A stretch of 64,000 nucleotides of DNA from Marchantia polymorpha subsp. ruderalis (taxonomy: Eukaryota; Streptophyta; Marchantiopsida; Marchantiales; Marchantiaceae). Shown here piece by piece: positions 48,516-59,480 of this stretch (its first letter is position 1; every line of letters starts with the position of its first letter). Under the pieces are notes generated by a model that saw nothing but the letters and a program-made list of their open reading frames with translations, ran no database searches and was not told the origin of the DNA. Location of the stretch: NCBI GenBank assembly GCA_037833965.1, contig AP031354.1, positions 14,362,001 to 14,426,000 of the forward strand, given 5' to 3'. Position numbers and translations under genes: made by a program.

Positions 48516-48715
48516 AAAGTTTTAGTCTAATAACTCCTTTAGTTTCTCTAGTAAAGTCATCGAGATGAACAAAGAAATTGTCGCAAACTGTCACGGCCAA
48601 GTTGTAGCTGAGTATTTTCGTTAGTTTAATAAAACCACCTAGATCAACAAAGATATGTTCACAAACGGTCACCCCAAAATTTTAGTTCAGTTGAAATTTT
48701 AGTCTATCTAGTGAA
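48516..48715. repeat. Degenerate tandem repeat, about 90-bp unit, flanking the GC-rich orphan frame
   Basis: A unit built from the words tttagt, acaaaga, caaac and gtcac recurs near 48515-48600 and 48600-48690, with a partial third copy up to about 48715. Related words (ctagataac, aacaaagac) reappear right after the orphan frame at 48976-49000, as if the orphan had been inserted into the array. Confidence 0.5.
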
Positions 48716-48979
48716 GACGTTGCTACCGGAGCTGGTGGACGCATCGCAGACCAAGTCGGAGTTCAGGTGCAAGTGTACAACCTGCCGCCGAACCTGTACC
48801 GCGACGAGATCCAGCCGCCGGTGAACTGGAACATCGGCGAGGGCTACCAGTGCAGTCAACCGCGCGCAGTGTCGCCGTCGGAGTTCTCGCCCGACAACAT
48901 CCACTCGCAGTCGGCCGTCAAGAGCTGGCAGGTGGTGTGCAACAAGACCGAGACCAAGGCCAAGAAGTGCTGCGTCTAG
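48716..48979 (+). CDS. GC-rich orphan reading frame, partial, unidentified
   Basis: About 260 bp of strongly GC-rich DNA with nearly every third codon position G or C, set in AT-rich repeats. From 48767 the frame reads VQVYNLPPNLYRDEIQPPVN, continues through a region with WNIGEGYQCSQP and ends SWQVVCNKTETKAKKCCV before a stop at 48977-48979. No ATG precedes it in frame, and upstream of about 48770 the same codon bias seems to shift to another frame, so the left edge is either a splice junction or damaged. I recognise no family. A Cys-containing secreted protein C-terminus is one reading. The codon use is unlike every other gene in the window. Confidence 0.4.
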   Translation, partial: DVATGAGGRIADQVGVQVQVYNLPPNLYRDEIQPPVNWNIGEGYQCSQPRAVSPSEFSPDNIHSQSAVKSWQVVCNKTETKAKKCCV

Positions 48980-51900
48980 ATAACTTAGATAACAAAGACA
49001 TTTTTTTAAATACGTAACTTTCTAAAATCGAAATACGGCAATCCGACTCTCAAATTCCATATTTGTCGTATTTAGAGATGCCTGTAGATCCTAGTAGCAC
49101 AAGTCAATTAAGAATTAACTAATATGCACGGGGAGATATCTACCAACTGCAACTTAGCTATAAGCAAGCCCTTGCATTTTAATACGGCTCGGCTTGAGAA
49201 GGTGTAAATTCAAATATTATTTGAAACCTTCTTGCCAGACCTCTCATGGAGTGGTTCAATCCATGAGAGGTCATGATGTCAAATGCTGCTTTGTAAAAAT
49301 TTCCTAACATTCTGAAATAACTTTTATCTTGCTGCTCTCCAAGTTATATTGAACTTGCTTCTCTTATAAAAATAGATTTATCAATCTATAAGAACAAAAA
49401 TATCTCGAAGAAGAATTTCATGCGGATCGAGCGACGGGGAAATTTTACCTTTGCTTTCTAATGTGGTTCAAGAAAGAATCTTGTGAAATTGAGGGGAAAT
49501 TCTTTAATATAACTCGCATGTTGATTTTACGACCACCTTTTCTTTCATAAGCTTCTAACTTGGTGAGATTCACATTGATGCTTTAAGTAAAAAAAGCCCA
49601 GAGAACATTAAAGGCGACCATTATCTCAGGAAGGTGGATGTTGCAAGGGCCGCGTTACCAAAGGTGTAAGCCGCCCTAAACAGAAACAAGTATGTGAAGT
49701 ATTCTTGTCACATGTACCATGTATGTTCGAAGTAGCCAACACACAATGTTTATATACGAACCTAGAAGACCATAGACATGTGGCTCGAGGGAATCCTACT
49801 TGAAGCCAACTGTCGTAATTGCTCCATTTGCAAAGGATTTTGAATGTTTTACGTATATCATGACCGAAAAAAACATAAAAGCCCATAATTCCTTGATGTA
49901 TAATGTATTCCGAACACCACAGCCGATCATTCCTTAATAGATGGAATATATCGAAAGTAAATCTCGAAACGGCGTCACCAAGGATTTAAGTCGCCATGCA
50001 ACAGCGAGATAAAGAAGTCAGAAGAGAAGCTTGACTGAAACTTTGGGTGAAAGAAGAGTGCAAGTTGCGTGAAACTAACAAGGCCTTCCTGCAGAAGATA
50101 CATTGCTAGGCACCGTTCGCCCGACAATTGTACAATTTCTCAAAAGTGTCGTCATGACTGTTCACCAACATGAAGAAAGCATCGTCATGTTGAACCAAAG
50201 ATGAATCAGGAGATAAGGGGGAACATTACTTTGGAGACTGCGGGAAGGATTGAGGGGCGCCTGGAACGTGGGTATATTGATGGTAGAGTAAATGCAATTA
50301 CTTGGTCCATGCTTATTCCAGGATCCCATCTGATCCGCGCCATGCCTTTCCCTCCAACGACAGCAATATGCGCAGCCGTATGTCACGTGAGCTTACAAAT
50401 ATCTCAGAAAAATCTTCATTCTCCAGTCTTACGTCGATTTCATCGATTCCATGTCATTACATGTACAAACTTGGTGTCCGAGTAAAACATGAAAACAAAT
50501 TTCAATAATTTAGTTTCGACTTAGTACTCCGTGTGTACTAATCCAGAATTTGCAAACATTCAACACAAAGTAAACATATAGTACTTCTTTGGAGAGAGAA
50601 GATTATTGGAATCTAAGTAGGTTATGAAGTGAGCATCTTGTTCACCCCTCCTCATTACATTTGGCAAGAGTGTGTGAAGAAAAGAGTTCGAGGTTTTACA
50701 CCATAAATGTACCTTGAATTTTACTTAGCTTGGTCAAATGTTGTTGTAGATTGGTCATTTTATTTTCAGAAACATGTCTAAATTTTGAATGCAATCTCAC
50801 TCATGATAATGAAACATTTGACAACATGTATGTTGAGACCACTTAATTCAATATTAATTTAGTCAACTTACACATAACCATCGACAACTGCAAACGTGCA
50901 TCACACCGTGTGGTTAGTAGATTATAGTAGAATTTTATTTAATAAAATTGAAATGCACACTACAGTAAACTGAACTACGGCCTACATCTCATTTTGATTA
51001 AGCAATAGGTGACTTTTCGGTGCACTTCATATTGGAATCCGAAATTTTCATCCGTATCAAATTCTAATGTAGATTGATGAAATAAATTTTGAATTGTGAG
51101 AAGACATCAAGAGATCTGATATATGTCACTTGTTCAGAACTCTTTTAGTTTCTTCGATAATTCGTCTATTTATCATCCTAACAAATAACGATTTTAATCC
51201 ATCTGTTTGGATTTTCGGTAAGAAACTTCTATAACATATGCCCCAGATGGATTTTCATATGTACAAGTCTTTTTGAAGTTAGTAAAAACAAATTGCTCAT
51301 GGTGGAGGCACAAGAGAATGTTCTTGATGACATAATCCATTTCGAAACTGTTGTTTCTCATTTGATGAAACGTTTACTGACAAAATGCAAGTGTACCTAT
51401 GACACTTGTGCGTCCGTTTGCTCCCTGAACTAGAGCATGTATAGTAACACACCGATCCAATACAGACAAGGGAGTTGTCTTGATTCTTGCTTCGCAAGAC
51501 CATCCCAACATGGCCCCAGTCCGGATCGCTAATCAATCGCAGATTGTGTAGCAGACCCGTTTGTGAGAGCTATCTGAATACTCGTGTCACACAAATCTCT
51601 GCATTAATAACCATCCCTCAGAATGCATCGTCTCCGAGCTCTTCAAAGAATGAAAACAGTGTAGTGTAGTGGAGTGGAGATCCCCTGTAGTACCACGGAA
51701 GAGGTGCCGTAGTCACCGGGAAAGCCTGAACTGGATTGTTTCAATGTGCACACCTGCCGAATCTTGACTGCTAAATAGGAACGGAGCACCAGTCGAGCCG
51801 ATTTGATGGTGGCGGTGAAGGAGCGTGTTGCCTGAAGTGCTCCTTTCTTCGCAAGTCGAACAGACTATTGATTTAGTAAGCCAGGCAACTGGTGGCTCAG

Positions 51901-52100
51901 AGCCGCGCTACGTAATACAAATAGAAATGATAAGAAAAGAAAACCCGACAGACACGAGGCTCAAACTGCTGAAGATTCGGAATCATGCCATGCCAACCAA
52001 ATCTCCCGTGCCGTGCCGACCTCGGGGCTGTCCTCTCCTTCTCTGCACGTGCACGTGCTTCCTTGCTACCTGCCCGAGGCCGGGGCTTTGTACGCTCTTG
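48980..52100. other. AT-rich intergenic stretch with a 13-bp perfect hairpin
   Basis: No gene recognised. A perfect inverted repeat, gacctctcatgga at 49238-49250 with its complement at 49260-49272 and a 9-nt loop, is the only clear structure. Frames at 49626-49886 and 50162-50508 carry no known motif. Confidence 0.45.
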
Positions 52101-52111
52101 CCGAGGGCGAC

Positions 52112-52835
52112 TATAAGTTTGCTCCGATCCTGGTAACGGTTTGTCGTCCAGAGCTCGTTGTCGTCTCGTCATTTGAATTTTTGCTGTCCAGAAAAGACTC
52201 GCAGAAAGTCACTTCTGTGCTTGCTTCAGCATCTGAGTCGTTCTCTCTTCTCTTCCCTTCTCTTCTCTTCTTCGTTGAGGTTCTGGATCGTACAATTCGT
52301 CAAGATTGTTCTGGAGCGTGGGTTGCGAGCATCAAGGCCGTCGTGCGAAGAAGACCTCTGACAAAACCGCAGCTGCAGTTGAGCTCCGAGCAATTGATGC
52401 GCATTGTTGCGTCGGAATCCTTGTTCTTCTGGTTCGAGGTCTAGCTTACAGGAACAGACCTGTAGTTCATCTGGCGAGGAACCAATCAAGCAGCGTGTGT
52501 GGCCTGATCGCGGACCTCTTGGCGGAATCGTAGGAATGTTCTCACAAAGCTCTGCGTTCGTGTTAGAACCAGAAAATCAATCAGCCAGAAAGAGAGCAGG
52601 AATTCCCCCACACTGTCACGAAAAGCTCTGACCAGAACTCTGGGATTCGGGGTAGATGAGCAGCAGCAAAGGAGAAAGTTTGACACTTAGAATTGGGTTA
52701 CTCACTGCTGCAAATTGGGGTCTGCAGTCGCTCGACTCATGAGCAGGTGTGCCCGTCGTTGAGTGGACCAGGGGAAAGCGCGAAATCGAAGTGGCCCTCA
52801 GTTCATACGGTTGAGATTGTAATCGTGCGCTAGGA
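52112..52835 (+). promoter_or_regulatory. Probable promoter and 5' leader of the DUF1825 gene
   Basis: A TATA-like word (TATAAG at 52112-52117) is followed by a pyrimidine-rich patch near 52240-52275 (ctcttctcttcccttctctt), typical of plant core promoters and leaders. A leader of up to about 690 nt would be long and may contain an intron. No upstream frame looks like a conserved coding exon. Confidence 0.3.
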
Positions 52836-54324
52836 ATGGCATCTGCAGCACTCCCGCGAGTCGTTTCCTTTACAAGAGAGTTTGCCACGGCGTACCTCCG
52901 CGATCTCACAGGAAGGGGGAATACAAGTTCGAGCAGCCTGTCGATGAGCAGGAGCAGGAGCAGGGGCAGCAACGCCAATGTCTCGAATGACTGTCGTTTA
53001 AGAGGTAGAGGCTCGCTGGATTTCCATGAACGACGCGAAGCCTTGTTCCGTTTTGCTTATGCCTTTCGGCCGCACTCCGTGGCCTCCTCCCACACGATGA
53101 AATTTTACTGCTGCGTCTCAGGAACCAATCTGATCCAGACCCTTCAGTTCTTCCGATCGCTGTACACTCTTATTCGCTAAAACAATTGCTGTCTTCCACT
53201 CAATTGTTGGTTACAAGCATATCTGACTTGATTTGGCGTGGGCGTTGTGATGAATATCTGCAGGATTTTCTGCTCTACAAATTCAAGGAGGAATCAGGCG
53301 AAACCGAGCAGTTGTGAGTATGTGCGTGGGAATGTCCGGAGACGATTCTTTCTTCAAGTCCAGCGTGGTGCAAAATGAGATTGGACGTCTCCAGGCCGAT
53401 TACAAAAATCTCCTTCAAATCGTACGTGCGCAGATAAAGAAGTTCACGTACTGCTTGTTTGGTGATACATTTTCATGTGTGTAGACTTTCGTCGCAGTTG
53501 CACTTGAGGCATATTGTCAAGCGACGGTGACCGAGACTCTGTTTCTCGTGCATGCAGGGAAGGAAGTATGGGCAGTTCGACAGAGAAGGAAAGAAATATT
53601 ACATCGAAGAAATGAGGGTGGGATTTCTGATCATGTTGAAATGTGTTATCCATGAGTGCCGTCGTGATTCATACTGTCCGGTTCCTTGAATTATTCTTCT
53701 TCTTCTTTTTGTTCATGAATTTTACCGCTTTTCGAGAAATCCCTTCGACTCTCTCTCTTCGACTTTCATCATTTATTTGTAGAACCAATAAGTGATGAAA
53801 TTGTCGTGGAAAACCGATGAAAGGATTATGGACTCTGAAGATTGGTCGCTCTCGACTCTCAGCATGTTGATCGATTTGTGATGTAGACTCTGATTGAGAG
53901 ATGGCAGATCTTCTACAAGAGAATGGAGCTGTCAGATGACTTCACCGCGAAACTCTGCGCCAAACAACTGAAAACCTCGGTCAGTGTTCTTCTCCCACGC
54001 TTTGCGCAACTGCAAAACAGGCGCAGCGGTTTTTGGCGAGTGATGGTGTCCTATCCGTGCCTCATATTCCGTAGGACAAGGCTTGGGGACCGTGACAACT
54101 GTGGAAGGTATACCAGCGCAATTTTGTCAATTGCGCTGGTATACCTTCCACAATTGAGGTGCACGCTAATGGGATCGCTGCTCAATTCCTGTACCTTCCG
54201 CGAGAATCTTATCTTCGGCCTTATTGTCCAGGGTGGGCCGTTGGGCTTGAGCAACGTGGAGCTGGTCACGGCTCTGTACGTGGCTCTGGATGACATGCAC
54301 CGCGATGCCGACGAGGGCTTGTGA
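52836..54324 (+). CDS. DUF1825 protein, predicted chloroplast-targeted
   Basis: Exons are 52836-53004, 53264-53421, 53558-53617, 53887-53979 and 54232-54324, giving 190 residues with consistent phases and GT/AG borders. Residues 1 to about 75 are rich in Ser, Arg and Ala and nearly free of acidic residues, as in a chloroplast transit peptide. The rest follows the cyanobacterial DUF1825 family: FFKSSVVQNEIGRLQADYKN, YGQFDREGKKYYIEEM, ERWQIFYKRMELSDDFTAKL, then LGLSNVELVTALYVALDDM. In cyanobacteria these are small helical proteins of about 100 residues and unknown function, so an endosymbiotic origin is likely. Intron 4 (252 bp) is a multiple of three without stops and holds a perfect hairpin, so retention would insert 84 residues. 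Confidence 0.85.
54100..54152. repeat. Perfect hairpin, 24-bp arms, 5-nt loop (intron 4 of the DUF1825 gene)
   Basis: Arms at 54100-54123 and 54129-54152 are exact reverse complements around ttgtc. After one mismatch, pairing extends outward for three more bases. It is the longest perfect hairpin noticed and sits in the middle of a 252-bp intron. Confidence 0.95.
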
Positions 54325-56588
54325 AATCCTTCGCAACGTCATCGATCATGCGACATGTACAGCAGACCGACATATCACAACTGTGTACAGCTCGAATGAG
54401 GCCATTGGAACCAAGAAGGTTCCAGACTCTGTAACTCCAAACGCTGTTAAATCAGATTACCTTGTCAGTGAGAGAAAGGCGACGTAGAGAGAGGGAGAGA
54501 TGAGTCTCAAATGCGATCCCACTTCTTCTCTCGTGTAAATATGCCATGTCTTTCCCTTTACCAAGTACAGCGAGTCTGAACCTATTGTTGCTGGTAAAAT
54601 CAACGTGGAGGTAAGGTTGAATTAACTTAGAGTCATGAAGCTCTAGGCTACCGGGAGTGAACTTAGGCACTTAACCGACTACCATTTAGATAATTGTTTC
54701 TCCCCCGACGATAGATGAACTGTATTGTAACTCTTTAGCCGCCGATGCCAAGTACAAGGTTAGCCGATAATTTTTACTTCTTGGCCTGCCGTGGATTTTG
54801 AAGATGAAATTTTCCAATCCGATGTGCTGACATTAGCTTCAACAATTTTGGTGGCAAATTTTGCGGCCTACTGCTAGTCCAGTTCATAGCCAAGCAGTCA
54901 GGAGAGGTCGTTCAGTCGCGCTTAACTTGCTATCAACTACAGCAGAATAATCAATCAGCTGACTACTCCCACGAAAGGCCAACAGTTTGGTTGGACTATT
55001 CAATGGGTCTGTTGTCCTCCATCCAATTCCGAGTTTAATGTTAAAGGGATCATTTTTCAGTTGTGAGCAAGTCTCACACGAGATGTTTAAACTTCAATAT
55101 GGAATTCACAGACATTTTCTTCACCTATGTCGAGTCAATAGCACTCGCGCTACTCTGGTATTTCAAGTGGAGTTCATATTATAAGGTTGACGATGTTCTT
55201 CTGGAGCTCAGCTTACAATGGCATTACTCAGAGGAAAATCTGCAGAGCTTCATTGATTTTGGTCGATATACATTCTCTGTTATTGCAACAATCCATATTG
55301 TTCTGAAGTATACGGATATAAAGATCTGTTGATGGACAGACGAGGCATTTGGACTGATTGATCTAGACTCATATCTCAGTTCTAGTAATTCCTGCGTGTT
55401 GTAAGGGGAATGTAACAACTGTTCCTGCTACACCAAACCTCCAACAATGTACAGGACTCCGTTCTTCAACATCGCTGAGTGTGTCGACATCTCTCAGAAG
55501 TATCTTTGCTAATTGATAAACTAGTCCCCTCTTGATACTCTATGCTTGGAGTTCCTACAATCTGGACCGATACTGGCAAATATTCGGTGATTCTCTTGTC
55601 CTTCTCATAGCGAAGGTTTTTTCTTCAGTCTCCTTCGACAGGTCTACTCGCAGAAACATGCAGCACGTTTCCAGTCAGTTCCACCGCCATGCACTTCTCA
55701 CAACTTTATTCTGTCCTTGCCGCTTCGTCTTGTGTTCCCGGTGACTTTCTCTTGTGACAGCTACGAACTGTACAATTTGGCTTGTGTTAAACGAGGAGTC
55801 CGCTTTAGCATTATCCACAATGAAGATCAAAGTGAAAAATCGCTATGACACTGCAAGGAACCTTTAATCTGACTTGCATTGACTTAAATCAGCTATTGAT
55901 TTCCACAGTAACGTAAAAACAAAACAATCTGTGAGGAATTGATTGATTGATGTATGGATTATGTTCGGTTCATCCGGCTGTGAAGGTTCTTGTTCAAAAA
56001 CCGCTTGTGAAGAAGACAAAAGCGTCGGACCACAATAGACGTTGCGGTCGAACGTAGTTTTAACCGACGGACGTGATGATGGCGTTTTGTAGCGGCATAA
56101 ATCTCTAGATTCCTTCATCTGCTGGACAAGAGGAGACTTCCCTCGAGGGATGAGACGATGCGGGAAAGACAGAAGCTTTGAAGTGGACGAACATTTTGAG
56201 CACGAAGGCAAGCTCTGGGCCTCTTCTGATCGAGAAATCAGAATTTCGGGGTTCGATGCTCACGAGTGAATGTGTCTTCGGCCGAGAGACGAGTTTTAGG
56301 TGTTGCAGAACGGGGGGGATTTGGAGTTTGAGCAAGCAGTAGCAGAAGTTGATGATCGGCAGTGAATCTCGACTAGGTAACGAAATCTGTATAATTACTG
56401 AGTTTTTGGAGAGAGAAAATTCGAGTACTTGTGTTCGTGGCCGGCGGGAGATCGTGAGTTTGAGCGTGGAGATCTGGGAATTTGTTCCGTGAAAGGTTTT
56501 GTTACGCGTAGGGCACAAAGATTCCGCGGAGGCAACGTAAAGGGTCGTTGTACTGCGGGCAAGGCCGAGGGAATTTTAGGATTGGAAT
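54325..56588. other. Intergenic stretch, no gene recognised
   Basis: Frames at 55063-55332 (plus) and 55864-56518 (minus) are open but have no recognised motif or splice partners. The right end precedes the CW gene and contains a GC-rich patch near 56520-56580. Confidence 0.4.
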
Positions 56589-57263
56589 ATGACTGACTGT
56601 CACGTTGTGGGAGAGGACTTCACCCTCGGCCTTCACAGTAGGCCCTCTGTAGAGCCGAAGAAGGGCAAAGAAAGCAGCAAGAATCATATTGAGAGGGATA
56701 AGGCAGTGCACAAGTATGCCTTGCCCGTACAAGGAGACGCCAATGGACTCCTACTTACTGCTCTAGACGCTCAGCATCCTCCACCAGAGGGAAGTTCCAG
56801 TCTCGAAGTGGCAGCACAACCTAGTATTGTTCTGGATAACTGGGTGGAGTGCACGAAACGTAACCAGTGGCGTCTCGCTTTACCCCGAGTCAATCTCGAT
56901 GTTTTGCCACCTCATTGGCAATGTCAATCGATGACATGGCTGTAAGAGTCTTGACTTTTCACATTTAGTCTTTTCTGGACGAGAAGGGATAGTTTGTAAT
57001 TTCTTTGGTTTACGTAGATTTCATCTTTGTTCTTATTCATAACCTGTTAGGAGAGTAAGCTTCTAAGCATTATATTTCCTAGTTCATACGATCGAAGACA
57101 TATGGTCCATTTCACATAATGTGTTGAGTTCTTACACTTTCCACTTCAACCATGCAGGCCCGGTTTGAACAACTGCACGTATACGGAGGAAACTACGACG
57201 AATGCTGTTTGCAACTATCTAATGAGACAGAGTCCGACTGTTGGATTGATCGTTAATCACTGA
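56589..57263 (+). CDS. Truncated CW-type zinc-finger protein
   Basis: Exons are 56589-56941 and 57158-57263, giving 152 residues, with a phase-2 junction that restores the CW signature: NWVECTKRNQWRLALP, LPPHWQCQSMTWLPGLNNC, then the plant-specific follow-on TEETTTNAVCNYL. CW domains are Trp/Cys zinc fingers that read histone H3 lysine methylation. Plant CW proteins of this type are large, so only the segment around the finger is present here. The zinc-binding C-x2-C pair is incomplete: the second Cys is replaced (CTKR), leaving three of four ligands. An in-frame TAG just precedes AT-ATG, so either 56589 is the start or an exon begins at the AG at 56579. It is probably a decayed fragment or a diverged short gene. 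Confidence 0.6.
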
Positions 57264-57439
57264 ATAGTTGTGAATATTTTCATTTGTAATTAAAATTGAT
57301 TGTAATGATTTTTCACGTTTAGTTTATGAAATATATTGTTCATTGAAATGGATCAAATGAGTATCATAGATATTCTTTTCATTTGTTTACCCAGCTCGAT
57401 CAAAATATAGTTTATGTATACCTCACATTCTATGGTAGT

Positions 57440-57780
57440 AGATCAAACGGGGTCACAAAGTGTCAAGAAAGGTGGTTAGAATATTATGAAAGTAAAATTG
57501 TAGTATTTGGAAATTTTAATTTCAAAGATTTTTTTATGCTTATGATATTATATTACGAGCACGTGATATCATTAGTTTATAAAAATATAATGATAATTTG
57601 ATTAACTTTTTTACTCAAAATTATATAGATATTAATTTAGAAAAAAATATTTTAGAATACATTAGATAAAAAAAATTTATAAAAAATTACAATTAAAATA
57701 ATTTTAAATATTTAGATATTAATTTTTTCATAATTATAAATAGGCAATTTGAAGATAGTACATGTAGTATGGATATCGAC
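57440..57780 (+). mobile_element. Very decayed LINE reverse-transcriptase fragment
   Basis: The stretch RWLEYYESK and the following YYEHVISLVYKN correspond to RWLDDYES and YHITSTCDVINLQKH in the LINE at 3137-3280, with matching DNA words such as agcacgtgatatcatta. The right side is extremely A-rich. It is an internal fragment without ends. Confidence 0.6.
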
Positions 57781-59219
57781 TTATTGTGGCATATATTTAA
57801 TGAGCATGTCAAGCAACGAACCGCAAAGTCAGTCCCAAGCATGACTTGACGACATGTAATTAAACAAGAGATATAATGGCGTGAAAGTGGTCAGATGTTT
57901 TATCGAGAGCACATCCTCCGCACATGTGTGCTATGCTTGACGGATCTTTTTCTCGGAATTGCACATGATTTTGTCTGGCTCCATCGACAGTACCTTTCAT
58001 AATTTGTGGAGGCACTTTCCGAAGGTGCCGTTAACTTCTGATTGATCGAACATTATGACGGGACTCTGAGTAGAATCAAACGGGGGGATCAGCCCTTGAC
58101 GTAGGAACAGCATGGGATGTATCTTATTCCAGTCGATGATTACAGTCATTCTGATGCTAAGTATTGACCCAAATGATTAAGCAGGGAGTTCATCTTGCCT
58201 GCTGTACATACAGAAAATCATTAAAGACCAATCACTTTACGTGATGCTGATTAGGATATGTAAGCGATGTACCTCCATGGTTGAGATATTTACATGCATT
58301 AATACAATTTTGTCATTTTTGATGTTATTTCTTCTAGCCAATATCCTATACCTTTCATCTGATCCCCTGTATTTGATCGGCTCTTCCCATCCTTTTTGGA
58401 ATCCAACGTGGGCTCCGTTGTTGTCTTATCTTCTCTTAGCGGGAAGCTCAGAGACTCAGACTTCTCAGCTGCAGATTTCTTGTCTTGACATGTGCAAAGG
58501 AGAGAGACTAGCTTTTGAAGCATTTTGAATATCGAACGAAGACCAAAACCGAAAGGAGTGACCAAAGATACTGCTGAAATGGTCAAAAACATGTTCAGGT
58601 GGCGGGATGCAAAACCAAAACCGAAAGGAGTGACCAAAGTTACTGCTGAAATGGTCAAAACATGTTCAGGTGGCGGGATGCAAAACGTAAAGGAAAATTC
58701 TCCCTTCATGTTTGATGGTTCAGTGCTCTCATTGACACTGAAAGTTATCCCACAACGTTAATCAGTTGACACTGTGGGAGCCTGTTCGTGCTATTGAAAA
58801 CACCAAGGCCTGTAATTGGAAATTTATGCAGCTGGTACGAACCTTCTAGCAATTTACAGTAGCTGAAAAAATCATGATATCATCTTTGTGATTGCATAAA
58901 TTTAAAATTATTTTAATTTTAATGAGAGTATGATATAATTCTTTGCATTTCATGATTTGTTTCATGAATTTCTTTTTTTGTGAATAATTTAGAATAAAGT
59001 TGTTGATATACTAAAAGAATGCTGCTTCAGAGACCAAGAAACGGAAGGATTGCTTTGGATGCTGCACCTCTGAAAGTTGAAACTTATCATATCCAAACTA
59101 AAGAATTATCATTTAGTAGATAGTTATCGTTGCTAGGTCTTCTTCAAACTCATCCACAATTTGCCCAATCCTATAATTTTTCTATCTTCACTTGATTTCC
59201 CAGTTTTATAACTTGAATG
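57781..59219. other. Intergenic stretch, no gene recognised
   Basis: The minus-strand frame 58299-58709 and the plus-strand frame 58241-58528 have no known motif. The region includes the 72-bp tandem duplication listed separately. Confidence 0.4.
58542..58684. repeat. 72-bp tandem duplication, nearly identical copies
   Basis: Unit 1 is 58542-58613 and unit 2 is 58614-58684. Both read accaaaaccgaaaggagtga and on through a block ending ggtggcgggatgc. They differ by one substitution and one A in a short A run, so the duplication is recent. Confidence 0.95.
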
Positions 59220-59480
59220 AAACGTAGAAATTGTTTAGATTTTTTTATTAGAATTCCATGAATAGAGAAACATCACAAACACACGTTAAGACACAAACCA
59301 CGCCGATAAAACAATACGTGGTTCGTCATTGCCGGGCTATGTCCATGTAACCAAAAAGCATTCGTGAATATAAAACTAAAAGTGTTAGAGGATTTCAACA
59401 TCTCTCCTTTATATTGAACAACAAAATCTAAGAAAGCCTTTAATCTTAACTGGGGTTTAGATACATGAGTTTAGTTCAGA
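59220..59480. mobile_element. LTR-like fossil fragment, probably Copia
   Basis: The block aaaacaatacgtggttcgtc, followed by a gggctatgtccatg word, resembles the conserved TACGTGGTTC...GGCTACGTCCACG region that I know from LTRs of many plant Copia elements. No internal domains are adjacent, so it is a fragment or a solo LTR. Old and diverged. Confidence 0.4.

Noticed and set aside
52226-52686. Minus-strand frames rich in Glu, Arg and Lys near the DUF1825 promoter
   Set aside because: They arise from the pyrimidine-rich leader patch and carry no conserved motif.
54100-54152. Perfect hairpin considered as a microRNA precursor or a transcription terminator
   Set aside because: The arms are perfectly paired, without the bulges and longer stem usual for plant microRNA precursors. 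Rho-independent terminators do not apply to nuclear genes.
57383-57601. 72-codon plus-strand frame as a gene
   Set aside because: It matches the LINE reverse-transcriptase linker seen at 3137-3280 and is an internal fragment of a decayed element.
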